A program made the translations under genes and the position numbers. From Chamaecrista fasciculata (Eukaryota; Streptophyta; Magnoliopsida; Fabales; Fabaceae), in the NCBI GenBank assembly GCA_003254925.1, contig QANZ01055964.1, forward strand, positions 70,922-134,921: DNA of 64,000 bases, in the 5' to 3' direction. Shown here in pieces: positions 35,455 through 48,537 of the stretch; the first letter of the stretch is position 1; each line of letters opens with the position of its first letter. The notes beneath the pieces are model-generated. The model saw only the letters and a list, made by a program, of their open reading frames with translations. It was not told the DNA's origin and searched no databases.

Positions 35455-35690
35455 TTACCAATGGATTAGAATGAATTGTGAAAGTACTTTGTTTGTTGAT
35501 GTCATTCCTTGGAAAATTATTTTTCCTTACACAATTAGAGAAATTTGGCTCAATCGTAATTCTGATATGCTCTTCCAAAGTCAGACTCATCTTCCTACTA
35601 AAATTCTTGAAACTGAGCAAAATTCAAGGTTGCAGAACTTCATTTCCATTGCCAAGAAAATCATCCGAATAAATCCTTTATAAAGTTAAT
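35455..35690 (+). mobile_element. Possible LINE-derived coding fragment
   Basis: The plus strand translates to a 70-residue frame containing FPYTIREIWLNRNSDMLF, similar to the IW.ARN segment of plant LINE polyproteins. No other LINE domain is present, so the call is weak. Confidence 0.35.
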
Positions 35691-36514
35691 ATTGACTCTT
35701 TAATTTTTTTTTTTGGAAGAAAGCAGTTGGTAATTACCAAAAACGAACAATATAATTAAAAATGTGTTTTGTACAATTTTTTTAAAAATATTTTATAGAA
35801 ATGTTTCTTGAAACAGATTACAAACAGGAAACATAAAAAAAAATATTTTTTTTTCGTAGAAATATGGATTAAATTAGCAAACAGAGTTCAGACAGAAATT
35901 ACAAGATACATCAGCAAATTAAAACAGAACATAAAAACAGAAGAAGCCCCTAAATAGTGAACTATCCAATTCCACGAGGGAAGTAGGTGCCAAAACAAAC
36001 TAACATATGATGTTTTATAGCTTTACACAAAAGTAAATTATTCAACCACACTAATATTATCCTTTAGTAATTGTCAAACTTAAGAGAATATAAAAATTAG
36101 AATTATTTATGTTAACATAATTTAAATAAGAATAAGAATGAATTTTTTGAATTTATAAAATAAACATGTTTCTTAAATATTAAAAATTTAAAAATAAAAA
36201 TACTTCAAAAATAAAAATATAAAATATTTTCTTAAACAAAACGCATCCTTAACTTCTTACTTCTGTTTGATTGATGTGTTTTATGTTACTCCCCCATTTC
36301 ACGTCTATTTACAATCACTTCGAAGCATTTTTATTGCATCATTAGGACATGGATTTAGAACTCATTTGGAAAATTTATTTTTCCATTATTGTTCACATTG
36401 TGCCCATGAATTGATTACCAAAACAACCCACCAGATTGTGGACAATGTGAACAGCTAATTAACAAGGTTACAAGGATGATTAATTGGACCTTCCATACCA
36501 AAATCCAAAAAAGA

Positions 36515-37356
36515 TTAATCTTCATGTGGTATATGAAGGAGGCGAGGAGTTGGAACAACTAACAATGGCTTAGATCTTGGTATTGAGAGGCCAAATGTCT
36601 CTGTCATATCCAAGTCACAAGGATCCATCCCACCATCAAGCTCCCAATCAAAGCAATGCACTAATTGATCCAAAACAAGTTTCATTGTACTCACACCCAT
36701 TTGGATCCCGGGACATTTTCTGCGACCCGACCCAAATGGTATTAGTTGAAAATCATGCCCTTGAAGATCTATCTTATTGTCCAAGAATCTTTCTGGGTAA
36801 AACACATCAGCGTTCTCCGACCACACCTTAAGATCTCGCCCTATAGCCCATACATTAACTAGGATTCGTGACTTTTTCTCTATGTAGTATCCATTAACTG
36901 TAACATTTTCTATGGATGCTCGAGGCACCAATGGTGCTACGGGATGGAGTCTCAATGTCTCTTTAACCACCATATTCAAGTAACCCAACTTGGAAAAATC
37001 ATTTTCTTCCACTATTCTGTTCATTCCAACCACATTTTGTAGCTCATTTTGAAGATTCTTCATGACTCTTGGATTTCTTAGGAGTTTCGATAAACCCCAT
37101 TCGATGGCAACAGTAGAAGTTTCGTATGATCCTGAGATCATCTCTAATGCAATGGCCTTGATGTTTTCTCGAGTAATTTCATGGCTTTCTTCATTTTGTC
37201 TTTGGGTGGGTGCTTAATTAATGAGAGTAATACATGAAGGAAGTCCTCATGTTGGGGATGGTTTTGTACATTTAAGGCTTCCTCGTGCTCTTCTATTATC
37301 TTCTCCAAGACTTGGTCAATTGCTTCAATTGTTTCCTTTGAGCGTTGTGCCAATCC
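36515..37356 (-). pseudogene. CYP736A: P450 gene E: orphan last exon, frameshifted
   Basis: This corresponds to exon 3 of genes B, C and F, from GLAQRSKETIEAID to the stop at 36515. A 1 bp deletion near 37195 (KDKD/EES becomes KDKMKKAMK) shifts the frame 55-60 residues in. After it the sequence reopens with [22 protein letters not shown] and [12 protein letters not shown] and runs intact to the end. A consensus acceptor precedes the exon, but there is no exon 1 or 2 between here and gene F (43406). It is therefore a 5'-truncated relic, perhaps left by unequal crossing over. Confidence 0.9.
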
Positions 37357-38271
37357 CTGATCGATGTAATAAGATATATATTTGTCATTGACTACTCAAC
37401 TTTAGTTGATGAAAATAGTAATTATACGTACTTTAATAATTTAATTTGAATTCTTTATTATTTTTTTCCGAGAACAAGTAGGTTTGTACTTAGAGGTTAA
37501 GAGTAAAACACAGAAACATAAAAAATAACATATCAAATTAAACAATATTAAGGTTTTAACAAATAATGAAACAATCATTAGGATGTTCTTAAATAGGGGA
37601 AAACAAAACACTTAAAGTAAATACTTGGCAAGACAAGAGGATTTAAGCTAAAGTAAATCAAAGTCTATTCTAAAGAGCTCAAAGAAAATAGTAGTTTTCT
37701 CTCTAATTCTCCTTTGCTGAAATTGCTTTCTCCCCTCATGTGTTCTCTTTCTAAAATCTCATTCTATATACTTCCTCACTCGATGTCTCACTTTCTCTTT
37801 TTCTTCTCTTTGTCTTTCTCCTCCTCCTTCCCTTGATCTCTTTTTTTCTTCCCTCTTATGAGAATGGACTAGAAAAATTATCGAATCTACATTCTTTCTC
37901 CACTTTCCTCTTTATTCATTTTATTTTTATCTCCAAATAAATATTAATATTAATCATAAAATTGGTGTAGGGCCCACAATTGAGGGATATGGGGATGATA
38001 ATAGTTTTCTCTCTCCATAAAATAGGCTTAGTCGACTTATATGAGGAAAAAGTCAGGAGTTTGGCTTCTTTGGCTAAAATAACAAATTGGTCCTTAATTA
38101 GTTCACTTCCTTTCATAAAAGTCCCTACAATGTTGTATAAGATAAAAATATGGTATTTATAATTACTAATAAGGTTAGGAGATGATAGGGTTTGAGCTCA
38201 ATAGAACACTACTTTATTTACTAAAGATTAAATCCTTACCTTACTTACTTAAAGTAATCATGATTAAACAC
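37357..38271. other. Spacer, no gene seen
   Basis: AT-rich and CT-rich sequence (a pyrimidine-rich stretch at 37690-37860). No homologue of P450 exon 2 or exon 1 is found where gene E would need them. Confidence 0.55.
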
Positions 38272-39548
38272 TGTTGGACTAAAATTTAACATCAAATAGT
38301 TTTTGATTATTTACAAAAATTTGATTATCCTGAGGACTGCGCTGAAAACGTTCCTTAATAAGTACTTCAGGATCCTTTAACGAAAATCGAGCTGTGAATT
38401 AGCCACCACATGTTTTAAATCGAAATTGGAAATGTCTCAATCTTTATCAGAAAACAATCATATTAAAGGCATGATTTCATATCACAAATGCGCTATTAAA
38501 TTAGAGATGCATCATTGTTCCTATCGTCATTAATATTGAATATTTCTATATCAGGAAACAAATTGAATTAATGAGCATCAGAATCGCCCTTTATATATAA
38601 TCATATAATATCTGTCTACAATTCTGTTCAATCAAATTAAAGCTGCATACATTGACTATATCGTTTTTATTGCAGGTTAGCAACAAATCAGATTCCACAT
38701 TTATAATTGATTGACGAAAATCAAGGAAATGCCAAATTGATGTTGTTATTGCTGATATCTGTTCAACGGCCATTTCCCTGAGACTATAAAAGGATGAGAG
38801 CTTGAAACGAGAAGACTCTGATCATTGAAGCTAAAAAGTGCAGTTGCTGTGTGCATCCTGAGTGATCATCCTGAGTATTGCTGTGTGCAATTTCCTGGAG
38901 CTTTGTGCTCATTGTTCTTGAGTGAAATCTCTTAGAGATAAATCTGAAAAAGAAAAATTGTAATTTGTGAGTTAAGTGTGAGGAAAATCTTCAAGGAGGT
39001 AAAAGTGAGCTTCTAGGGTGAAACCTTGTAGAGGTGAGCCGTGTGTGGTTCCGTAGGAAGCAATATCCTGAGAGACTGTCCTTGGAGTGGTTTTTGGGTT
39101 AAGTGGTAAAACCTTGAGAGGTGATCCCAAGCTTCGTGCAGATTGTATTGAGATACAATATATATATATATAGACCTCTAGCTGGTTGGTTAGAGGTGTG
39201 GATGTAGGATAAGGGAAATTTCCGTATCAAGGATCATACCCTTATTTGAACCACTAAAAGTTCTGATGTTGCTTCTTCTTTCCTTAGCTTTTATATTCCT
39301 GTATTCTGGTCTTTGGTAGTTATCCTGCGTTTTCTAACTTGCAAACCTTTTAAAGAATATTTCTTAAAACAAATCAGATTCTGTTCTTAAGGAAGTATTT
39401 TTAAAAGAACCTTGACTTTTATATCTTAAGGAAACAATATACTTCTCAAGGAAAGTGTTTCAAAGGATTAATTTACTTATAAGAAAAATCTTTAAAAATC
39501 CAATTCACCCCCCCTCTTGGGCTATTTTCACTAGCATGTTTTCTAACA
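38272..39548. mobile_element. Solo LTR, copia-like
   Basis: The 1277 bp block starts TGTTGGACTA and ends TCTAACA and is flanked by a perfect 5 bp target duplication, aacac (38267-38271 and 39549-39553). The 3' part contains ccaattcaccccccctcttg, a stretch common near the end of plant copia LTRs. No internal domain or second LTR is present, so it arose by LTR-LTR recombination. Confidence 0.85.
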
Positions 39549-40208
39549 AACACGAAGAGACCCTTTACTTCAATCCCACCAAGCCACACCCTATGATTGT
39601 TCCTGAGAAAGGAGGGAGGAGTCTCCAGTCCTTCACAACATTCTCAATCTTATCTAAATAAGGAGGTTGCGGACTCGTAACTCACTATCCAAGGGATAGA
39701 TTCACTAGGTACTCCAAAGCTCTTTACCTCTTAAGTACCCTCAACTTAATAGTTAATTGTCTTAATTAATTAATTGTAAAATTAGTGACCATGTAGGAAC
39801 ACATTTTATTTTGGTGAAACCATTAGTTTCTATCCCACTTATCAAAGAACAACTTTCCCTTGTCTTCACTCGATTAGTGATAATTTGGTATCGTTTGCAT
39901 TTAAACTTTGCACAAAAGTTCCTCGAGAAATCGACTCGAATTGCACCACTATAGTGCATTATTTCCGGTATTTTTGGCCACCTAGCGACGAGTGCAGTCA
40001 GGTGTGTGCTTACCCAATGCGCGTTTCTCAACATAATAGCACAAAAGAAAGTGCTAAGTAAAATTAATAGAACATTATTCTGTTGTGGCATGTCCAATTT
40101 ATTTCCTTCTCCAAATTTCCTTATATCAATGTTATTGGAAAAATGTTTGGCCAAAATAAATTGTTATTGGAAAAATAATACAAGCTTTTCATCCAAATGT
40201 GTTATACG
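39549..40208. other. Spacer, no gene assigned
   Basis: An open frame of 130 codons exists on the minus strand (39762-40154) but shows no recognisable domain. Its composition suggests decayed transposon sequence. Confidence 0.4.
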
Positions 40209-41694
40209 CACTACAAAAATAGTTCAAAATAACAACTGAAGTTCCAGTTGATATTTAGCAAAATTTGGTTGCAAATACGTCAATTGCAACTGAAATCCAA
40301 CCTTCCTCATTCGGTTGTTATTTTGCTGGTCGCTAATTAAGGCTGCCACCGATTTACAACCGAACACAATTTGCAACCGAACCTTTGCTATAGCTTTTCT
40401 GTTGGAGAGAATTGAAAAGGATGAAAAATAAAATAAAATTCATATTGTTTGACTGTATATGTACGGTTAGAAAGAAAGTAATCTGTTAAAATATATAAAT
40501 TTGTATACAATGTATGGCACGGAATACGAATGAACCAGTGAAAGTAGAGCTTATTTTATTCATGTTCATGTATAATGAATTTTGTTGTCTTTTCAAATGG
40601 TTTAATTATTATTAATTAATTATGAAACATCAATCGAAATAAACTATAAACTATAAAAAATATAATAGTTTGTCAACAATTTATCATATATTGGGAATTC
40701 ATAAATACAATGTAATCTTTCTATCAAACAAATAAATTACAAAGTCATTCATGGAAATCCTGCTATCAAATACAGAAAATATAAAGCATTCATGGAAATC
40801 CTCCTATCAAATATAGAAAATACAAAGTCATCCATGGAAAATACAAAGTCATCGTCCTCCAAGCTTCCAGCATCTTTTATTGTCAAAGTATTACTTCTAA
40901 ACACCCCATAAAGTCTGTGCAGAGAATGAAAGGCATGTCTTTCAACCATGATATTCAGCATATTTTGCTATCTTTCCAGCAAAATCTATTAAGAAAGCAA
41001 AGTTATAAAATGATAAGTGAATCATTAATAAGTTAAATAAAAAAAAAATGTAGAGGAAGATGAAGGAAAATGAAGAAGAAAGAATATATTGGATAAAAAA
41101 TTACCTATTTTATTTGTAGCATATCTCTGGTCTGGCCCATGTGGTAAATGAAGATAAAAGATGAAAGAAGATGAAAGACATGAAAAATGAAAGAAGATGA
41201 GAGAAGATGAAAAAAAAAGAAAGGGCAATAAGAAAAATATAAGGAAGGCTTTTGGCTTTCAGATTTAAGAGAGAGCATGGCGCCAATTCCAAAATTTTGG
41301 ATGGAAATTTAAAAGTTTTAGAGGGAAGGAAATGGAATTTTAGAGGTAAAAGTTAATACATTTCATTTGGTCTCACAAACAAGAACCAAAAGAAAAAAAA
41401 ATCAAGCTTATAAAAAGAAGGAAAAAGAATCACAAAGTTTTGTTTTTGTTGTAGTTTGTGGGACCCATGCAATGGCCAAACAAAAAAAATCACAATTTTC
41501 AATTGAAATATGCTAAAAATAATTATAAATAAAATTTATAAATAATTCCCACTAACAAAACGGTTGGTGAGAGATATGAAATGCAGTAGTAAAGATAAAT
41601 TAATTATTCTTTCATAATTCCAACAACTTTTCATTTGCTTAAGTGAAATGCATCGGTTCAAAGACGGTTGGTATTCAATAACATTCTTGTAGTG
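40209..41694. mobile_element. CACTA-like non-autonomous element
   Basis: The left end reads CACTACAAAAATAGTT and the right end, inverted, CACTACAAGAATGTTATTGA. Both ends carry related subterminal motifs (aaccgaa/cggttg). The 3 bp flanks acg and tat do not match, so the boundaries or integrity are uncertain. No transposase is seen. Confidence 0.6.
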
Positions 41695-42019
41695 TATACA
41701 TTATATATATACATATATCTCCATTTAAAAAATATTATTTGAATTATATATTTCGAGTTTAAAAATTAAGGTAAATTATACTTTGATACTCAATATTTTT
41801 AACTAAAATAAATTAATTAAATATATAATAAAATATACATATCACAAACAATGTTGACTTGCCGTGCTTAATAACTGCTACTTCTATATATATATATACT
41901 CAACAATGTTGCTACTACTTGCTCATATGGTAGTGCAACTTGTTGATGCTCCGATAGTGCAACTTGTTGACTGTTGTCAGGTTAGTTTAACACCTATCAC
42001 AAAAAATCTTATATTTAAA

Positions 42020-42505
42020 GATAAATTATATATACCTTTGATATCTTATTTTATGGATCGGTTTTATTTTGGTACTCTGTTCTTTCAAAAGTAACACTCT
42101 GGTACATTGTTCTTTGCATCGTTAACGCTTTGATACCTAAATTTATTTTTCTGTTAACTTTTGACAGCGATATCACACATAACCATTACGTGCACAGTAA
42201 AACCATCCAAATATCTATTTTCTTCTCATTTTTCACAACTCAAATGATAAAATACTCTAAAATTCTCTCACTTTGAATCTCAGTGTTTTTTACAATTTTT
42301 TAGTGTTTTAGTGTTTGAATCATGAAAAATGAGAGAAAAATTGACATTTGGGTGTTTTCGTTGTACATGTGATGGTCACGTGTGACTTTGCCGTCAAAAC
42401 TTAATATAAAAATAAATTTTGGTACCAAAGTGTTAATGACGCAAAGAATAAGGTACCAAAGTGAAACCGATCCATAGAACAGGATACCAAAATGTAATTT
42501 CCCTT
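42020..42505. repeat. Fold-back repeat related to the 'ggtacc…aaagtg' MITEs
   Basis: The left arm (tatcttattttatggatcgg, then ttttggtactctgttctttc) is inverted on the right (ggtaccaaagtgaaaccgat, then ccatagaacaggataccaaa). There is no coding sequence. Confidence 0.55.
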
Positions 42506-42622
42506 ATATTTAACTATTGTTATCTTGCCATTAAAACATGACTCGATTACTCTATACCCAAAAAAATAAGACATGACTCAATTAAAGGGAACAATATATA
42601 AAAAGCTTGAGCCTCGTACAAG

Positions 42623-43104
42623 CAGTGTTGTCATAACCGAACCGGACAAAGACTCGGACAAGTATTCGGTTCACGATCGGATCGGTTGAATCGGTCGGAC
42701 CGGATGTTTGGACCGGATGACGTAATAAATAATTATTTTTAATATATTAAATATAAACCCTCTATATTTTTTTTTTTGAGTCTAAGAGATGCATTAAATC
42801 TATTATTTTATTAGATAAGTAAAACAATTGGTAAGAGAAAACTAACAGAGCCTCATAGTTGGGATGGTAAAGGCGCTGGAGATGTGAAGAAAGGGCATGG
42901 GTTCGATCCTTACAAGGCTCAAAACGATTTTTTGTAAAAAAAATTGAGAACCGCCGGTCCCGTCCAGCGGTTGGTTCCGGTTTTCCGGTTCTTGGCCGGT
43001 TATTTTCGGTCCAACCATCATTCCGGTTCAAATGGTTGAACCAACTCGCTTGTGTCTTCGGGTAGCGGTCCGACCGGCCGTCCGATCCGGTTTTCACATC
43101 ACTG
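42623..43104. mobile_element. hAT-like MITE, CCGGT-rich family (copy c), with tRNA-like insert
   Basis: The ends are CAGTGTTGTCATAACCG and, inverted, CAGTGATGTGAAAACCG. A perfect 8 bp target duplication, cgtacaag, flanks them (42615-42622 and 43105-43112). Near the centre, about 42850-42922 reads like a tRNA-derived sequence: gagcct … aggctc ends that could pair, and a box B-like gggttcgatcc. The T stem pairs poorly, so it is probably a SINE-type relic, not a working tRNA. Confidence 0.8.
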
Positions 43105-43405
43105 CGTACAAGTCCTCTTACTCCAAAATAATTAGAGACATATATATGTCTTCAATTATTTTTTAGATAAATATTATGGAAAATAGAAATCTCAGTCATT
43201 ATTGTATCATACTTTAAGATTTGCTACAGAAATATATACGGACTATATTAATTTAGGTTAAGAGCAAACTAACTCAAGCCACTCACCTTATATTATTTCT
43301 TTCATATACACATAATTTACAAATAACAATCATTTAGGTCATTAAGGGCCTTGAACTTACAAACTTAATTTCTAGATCATAAATATATATATAATTAAGC
43401 CTTAA

Positions 43406-46400
43406 TTAAAAATTAAATGTGTGAATACGCTGAGTTGGCACAGCTAACAAATGCTTTGATCTTGGCATAGAGAGTCCAAATGTCTCAGTCATGTCCAATT
43501 CACATGGTGAAATCCCATAAGGAAGCTCCCAATCAAAGCAATGAACTAATTGAGCTAAAACCAACCTAATCATACTCATACCCATTTGCATTCCGGGGCA
43601 TTTCCTCCGACCCGACCCGAATGCTATCACCCGAAAATCATTGCCTTGTAATAACACATCCAAGTCCACATCATCCTTCAAGAACCTCTCTGGGTAAAAC
43701 ACGTCAGCATTCATATTTTCCGACCATGTCTTAGGATCTCGTCCTATGGCCCACAAGTTGACCATGACACGTGACTTCTTCTGTATGAAGTATCCATCAA
43801 CTACAACATCCTTTGTTGACTCACGTGGGATGAATATTCCACCTGGATAGAGTCTTAAGATCTCCATAATTATCATGTTCAAGTATTTCAACTTTGGTAA
43901 GTCAGGTTCTTCCACCATTCTATCCATTCCCACAACATTTTCTAGTTCATGTTGGAGATTCTTCATCACCCTCGGATTCCTCAAGAGTTCAGATAATGCC
44001 CACTCTATTGATACTGTGGATGTTTCATAGGATGCCACGAGGAGATCTAATGCCAAAGCCTTGATGTTGTCTCTACTAATATTTATATTCCCATGGTTTT
44101 GTTGCAATAATTCATTGTTATCCAATGATGATGATGATGATTGATGCATCAATGAGAGTAAAATGTGTATCAAGTCCCTATTATTATTAGCATTTTTTGC
44201 TAAGGTAGAAGACTCCTCATGTTCCTTTATTATCTTCTCCATTACTTCATCGATTGCTTTGCCAGTTTTCTTTAAGCGCCGAGTTAATCCCTGTAATATT
44301 CAATTGCTTCATTATATTGATTATATGAAACGTACACTAACATTTTTGTTTTTTTTCAAGAACAATACTACATATTTTTATCTTTTAAAGATTAAGTTGT
44401 TAACTCAGTAATTTTTCAATGTCTAAATTATTAGTTTATTCCACAAGTAAATTAAAGTGGTGTGTGAGTGTGACTCATCAATGAGCTAGCTAGTGACATA
44501 CCTGAAGATCAAATGGTGCTAAACAAGGCACATAATCTGCAAGATTAAAAGCTCCAGTCAAAGTGACAACATCTTTGAGGATTCCCTTAAGATCAAATTG
44601 GTCACTCTCACTTCTCCCAAATATCATCTTACATATCATATCCTCTAAAACCCCACGCACCTTCACACTCACATTCACAACCTCACCATTTCTTGCTTTT
44701 TCCTCAACCCACTTCACCATTCTACATACCTCCTGCCTCCTCATGGCACCAAAATGATCCACTTTTGAAGCACTCAATAGGTGAAGTGTGCACAATTTCT
44801 TCATGTGACGCCAATGTGAGCCATATTCAGAGAATACCATGTCATTGTTGAAAATGTAATGGGTGGCTTGAATTTTGGGTCGGGTCGCGAAAAACGGGTC
44901 ATGGGTCTTGAGGAATAGTTGAGCAGCTTCAGGGGTTGAGACCACAATGGCTGGGACCTGTCCGAGCCGAATGGACATGATGGGTCCATGGATTTTGGCT
45001 AAAGATTGGAGCTTTCTATGTGGGAGGGTGCCCAATAAGTGCATGTTGCCAATAATGGGAAGAGCCTTGGGACCTAGCATATGGCACATATATAATTTTA
45101 GGGTAAATTACACTTTGGTACCCTGTGATTTGACCCTATTTCACTTTGGTACCCTGTGGTTTGAAACTTGACACTTTGGTACCCTGTGGTATTCTCCATT
45201 AACACTTTGGTACCCCTTGGAGCTATTTTGTAATTTTAACCATAACAAATTTTGCAAAAATTACATATTAACCCCAAAAAATTTTCAAAAAATTACAAAT
45301 AGGTCCTTGGATACATATTATATAGGGACTAAAATGAAAAATTTAAAATTTTTTTGGGGTCAATATGTAATTTTTGTAAAATTTATTATGGTTAAAATTA
45401 CAAAATAGCTCCAAAGGGTACCAAAGTGTTAATGGAGAATACCACAGGGTACCAAAGTGTCAAGTTTCAAACCACAGGGTACCAAAGTGTAATTTACCCT
45501 AATTTTAAGGAGGCTATTTGGCATTTAAATTAATATTTTACATATATAATTTTTTATATAGATGACAAAATAGGCTTTGATTCTTCTTCAAGTTGATTCG
45601 TTTAACTATATTTTTGACTCATCAAGAAATTCAACTGGGTAAGTTGGCTATGACTTGTAATTAATTTACTTTAAGCTAAAAATATTTAGAAGTAAGTTGG
45701 TTATGACTCATCAAAATAGGCTTTGATTCTTCTTCAGGTTGATTCTTTTAACTCACCTAACTTGTGAGTTAAATAAATATATTTTTGACTCATAAAAAAA
45801 ATTTAACTGAGTAAGCTGGCTATGACCTGTGATTAATTTACTTTAACCTTAAAAATGTTGTAGTGAAGAGTTCTATTTTTTGAACGCTAAGGCATTAGAT
45901 ATATAATGAAATATTTAGTACGTAGACACATATAAAAAGAGTAAATTAATAATTTGATCCCTGAAAGATTGAAATGTGCAATTTAGTCTTTAAAAGATCA
46001 AAACGGTTTACTAATTATTAATTCTTTTTATGGACTAAATAATATACCGTTTAAATCTTTCAGAGACTAAAAAGTATACCGTTTTAATCTTTTAGGGACT
46101 AAACTGTATATTTCAATTTTTTAAAAATTAAATTGTCTGCTCGATGATCTTTCAATGATTAAATTGTTAGCTTACTCCATATAAAAACTATACAGAAAAA
46201 ATTATATCTTTGCTATAATTTTTTTTTAGTAAACTAGAGAATATAATATATAATTCAACAATTAATTATAAGCGATGAGCATAATATATAATTCTTATAA
46301 CTAGAGAATACTAATCAAACAAAAAATGTAGTAGATTAACATAAGGGTAAAGTTAGTAAATGAATAATTAGATCCTTAAAAATTCATCAAGTTGATAATT

Positions 46401-46921
46401 CAATTTTTGAAAAATTAAAAATATACAATTTAGTCCATGAAGGAACTAAATAATATATTTCTTTTAATAATTTTTATAGATTAAAGAGTATACCATTTAG
46501 ATTTTTTAGGGAATGAACTAACGAATATATTTTTTGAATTTTTCAAAGATTAAACTATGTATTTTAATTTTTTTTAAAATTGAGTTGTGAATTTAATAAT
46601 ATTTTTCACAAATTAAATTGTACTCTTAAAGAGATGAAACTTTGTAAATTCAAACAATATTAATGTCAAACAATAACCATATATAACAACTACTCAATAC
46701 TCATCGATCTTTACATACATTAATGTCAATTATCAAATAACAAAATAAAATGAGAAAGTATTCATATTCGTTAGTAGGATTTTGCATATATTACCTGGTG
46801 GACGTTTTGGACCATGATTGGTGTGGTTATTTGGAGGCAAGAAGGCAGATAGAATGTATATAAATGTGAAAATTAGGATGAATGCAAGAAGAAGAATAAG
46901 AAGATATATTGTTGCAGCCAT
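43406..46921 (-). CDS. CYP736A: P450 gene F, CYP736A-like, complete (3 exons, 527 aa), divergent paralogue
   Basis: Exons are 46795-46921, 44502-45073 and 43406-44290, with clean GT/AG junctions at the same positions and phases as in B and C. Exon 1 (MAATIYLLILLLAFILIFTF…) is a longer, different anchor ending KRPPG. Motifs: C-helix HWRHMKK (Lys for the usual Arg), I helix ASYETSTVSIEW with Thr, EILR (ExxR), FYPERF and [10 protein letters not shown]. The residue before FGSG is Ala instead of Pro, and PNADVF is expanded to SENMNADVF. The linker has runs of Ser and Asn. It is open throughout and likely functional. It is the outgroup of the array, so it may have a distinct substrate. Intron 1 contains a MULE-like MITE. 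Confidence 0.9.
45101..45499. mobile_element. MULE-like MITE, 'ggtaccctgtgg' family (copy 3), intron 1 of gene F
   Basis: A near-perfect fold-back of 399 bp with GGGTAAATTACACTTTGGTA ends. The flanks share taatttta (8 bp). It is very similar to copies 2 and 4, suggesting recent activity. Confidence 0.8.
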
Positions 46922-48228
46922 TATGGAATTGATTGATTTACGAGGGATGTTCTTAATTAGGGATTATATTCTTCTTCGTTGAGCTTTCATTAACGTGAGA
47001 TGTGTGTGTTAATAATTTAAGAAGCCAATCAGGCTGAGTTATTAATTTTGGCAATTGGCACGATTTAATTAGTCGTTCTACTTTTAATCTAAAATAAGAT
47101 CGAATTGGCAGACAAATTAAATCTCCGGTGAACCTAACTATGATCTCATTTTTGTCGCATGTTCTTATCCAAAAAAAAAAAAAAACTTAGTACATTCAAG
47201 TTCTTATTTCAGTCATGACATGATTTTTTCAAATAAAAGAAAATGTAATAACAAAAGGATATTTATAAAAGAAAAATGTAACAAAATTCTTTAAATTATG
47301 ATTGTGTTATAAAATATATGAAATAAGAATACTCAAAGTAATGAGAAAAGTAAGAGGGGAGATATACCAACTTATTGTACATAATGAATGAATAGACTCA
47401 TATTAATGTACATGGAAAACTAAAAATGATAAACACGATTACAGAGAAAACTCTAACTTCTATACATAGAGAATACCAAAAGTTAATTGTGTATATTCAC
47501 AAACAATATTATTTTTAACAGATTGATATATATATATATGGGTAGTCTAAGATACAAAGTTTAATTATTGACATGTGATGTAATTGCTGATGTGACATAA
47601 TTATAGCCATTGATGTAATTTGATGTTAAAAAATTATAAAAAATAATAATTTTTTAACCAATCAAAACTGTGTATTAAGTCACATCATGAGTTACATACA
47701 ACTAACTCTTCCACGTGTCATTATCTTATTAGCTCATGACTTATTGCATCCCATGTCAAGAATAAAACTTTACATCATAGACTAACCCATATCTTATATT
47801 ATATGGCTCCACCCATTTCTGGTCGTCCACATTTTAAAACTATAGTACAAAATTAATAATAAGAAGAAAATTATTATTTGATCCCTTCTTTTTTACTGAG
47901 TTAAAAATTTAGTCCTTCATTTATTTTACATACATATTTGCGTGCCCGTCTAGTATATATATATATATATATATGAAAGTATGTCAGGTTGATTTACCAA
48001 AAAGAAAAAGTATGTTAGGTACTTGAAAAAATATATATTTAAGTTTTGTGTGCAAAATTAAATATATTCTTATCTATTTTTTAAATAATGATTTAAAGCA
48101 ATGTTGATGTTAACTTTTTTAATTTCAAATTATTTGCTACTTTTTAAGTATTTTAAAATATTGGCCACAGTACGTGCAACAATATAACTTGAACATCTGC
48201 TACAAAATTGTATCTCTACTAAATTATA
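46922..48228. other. Spacer upstream of gene F, no gene seen
   Basis: AT-rich sequence. The promoter motif shared by genes A-D is not found upstream of gene F. Short TATA tracts and a (TA)n run at 47954-47973 are present. Confidence 0.5.
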
Positions 48229-48537
48229 CTCCCTTTGGTTCTCAATATCTGATGTTTTAGAGAATCATTTTTGTTCCAAAATATCTGATGTTTTATGAAT
48301 TCTAAAGGACATTAATTATTTTTGTACCATTCTACCCCTTTAAATCTAATGAGTAATAAAAGCTACAATTGACTTATGTGATTAACTAGTAGTTATTTAA
48401 TAGGGATAGTTTAGTCATTCTATCTCATTTTTCTCTTCATTCTATGTGAGCTAATCATTTCCTTAATATTTGTGTAGAAACCTTAAACAATCTGTGTGTA
48501 AAAACCTTGAACACCAAATATATAAAACCGGAAGGAG
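48229..48537. mobile_element. Stowaway-like MITE
   Basis: The left end (CTCCCTTTGGTTCTCAATAT) and right end (ATAAAACCGGAAGGAG) are inverted repeats of the Tc1/mariner Stowaway type, flanked by TA on both sides. The element is 309 bp, with no coding sequence. Confidence 0.75.

Noticed and set aside
39762..40154. 130-codon minus-strand frame
   Set aside because: No recognisable motif and AT-driven composition; it sits between a solo LTR and a CACTA-like element.
42850..42922. Functional tRNA gene
   Set aside because: The T and anticodon stems pair poorly; it looks like a decayed tRNA-derived SINE module.
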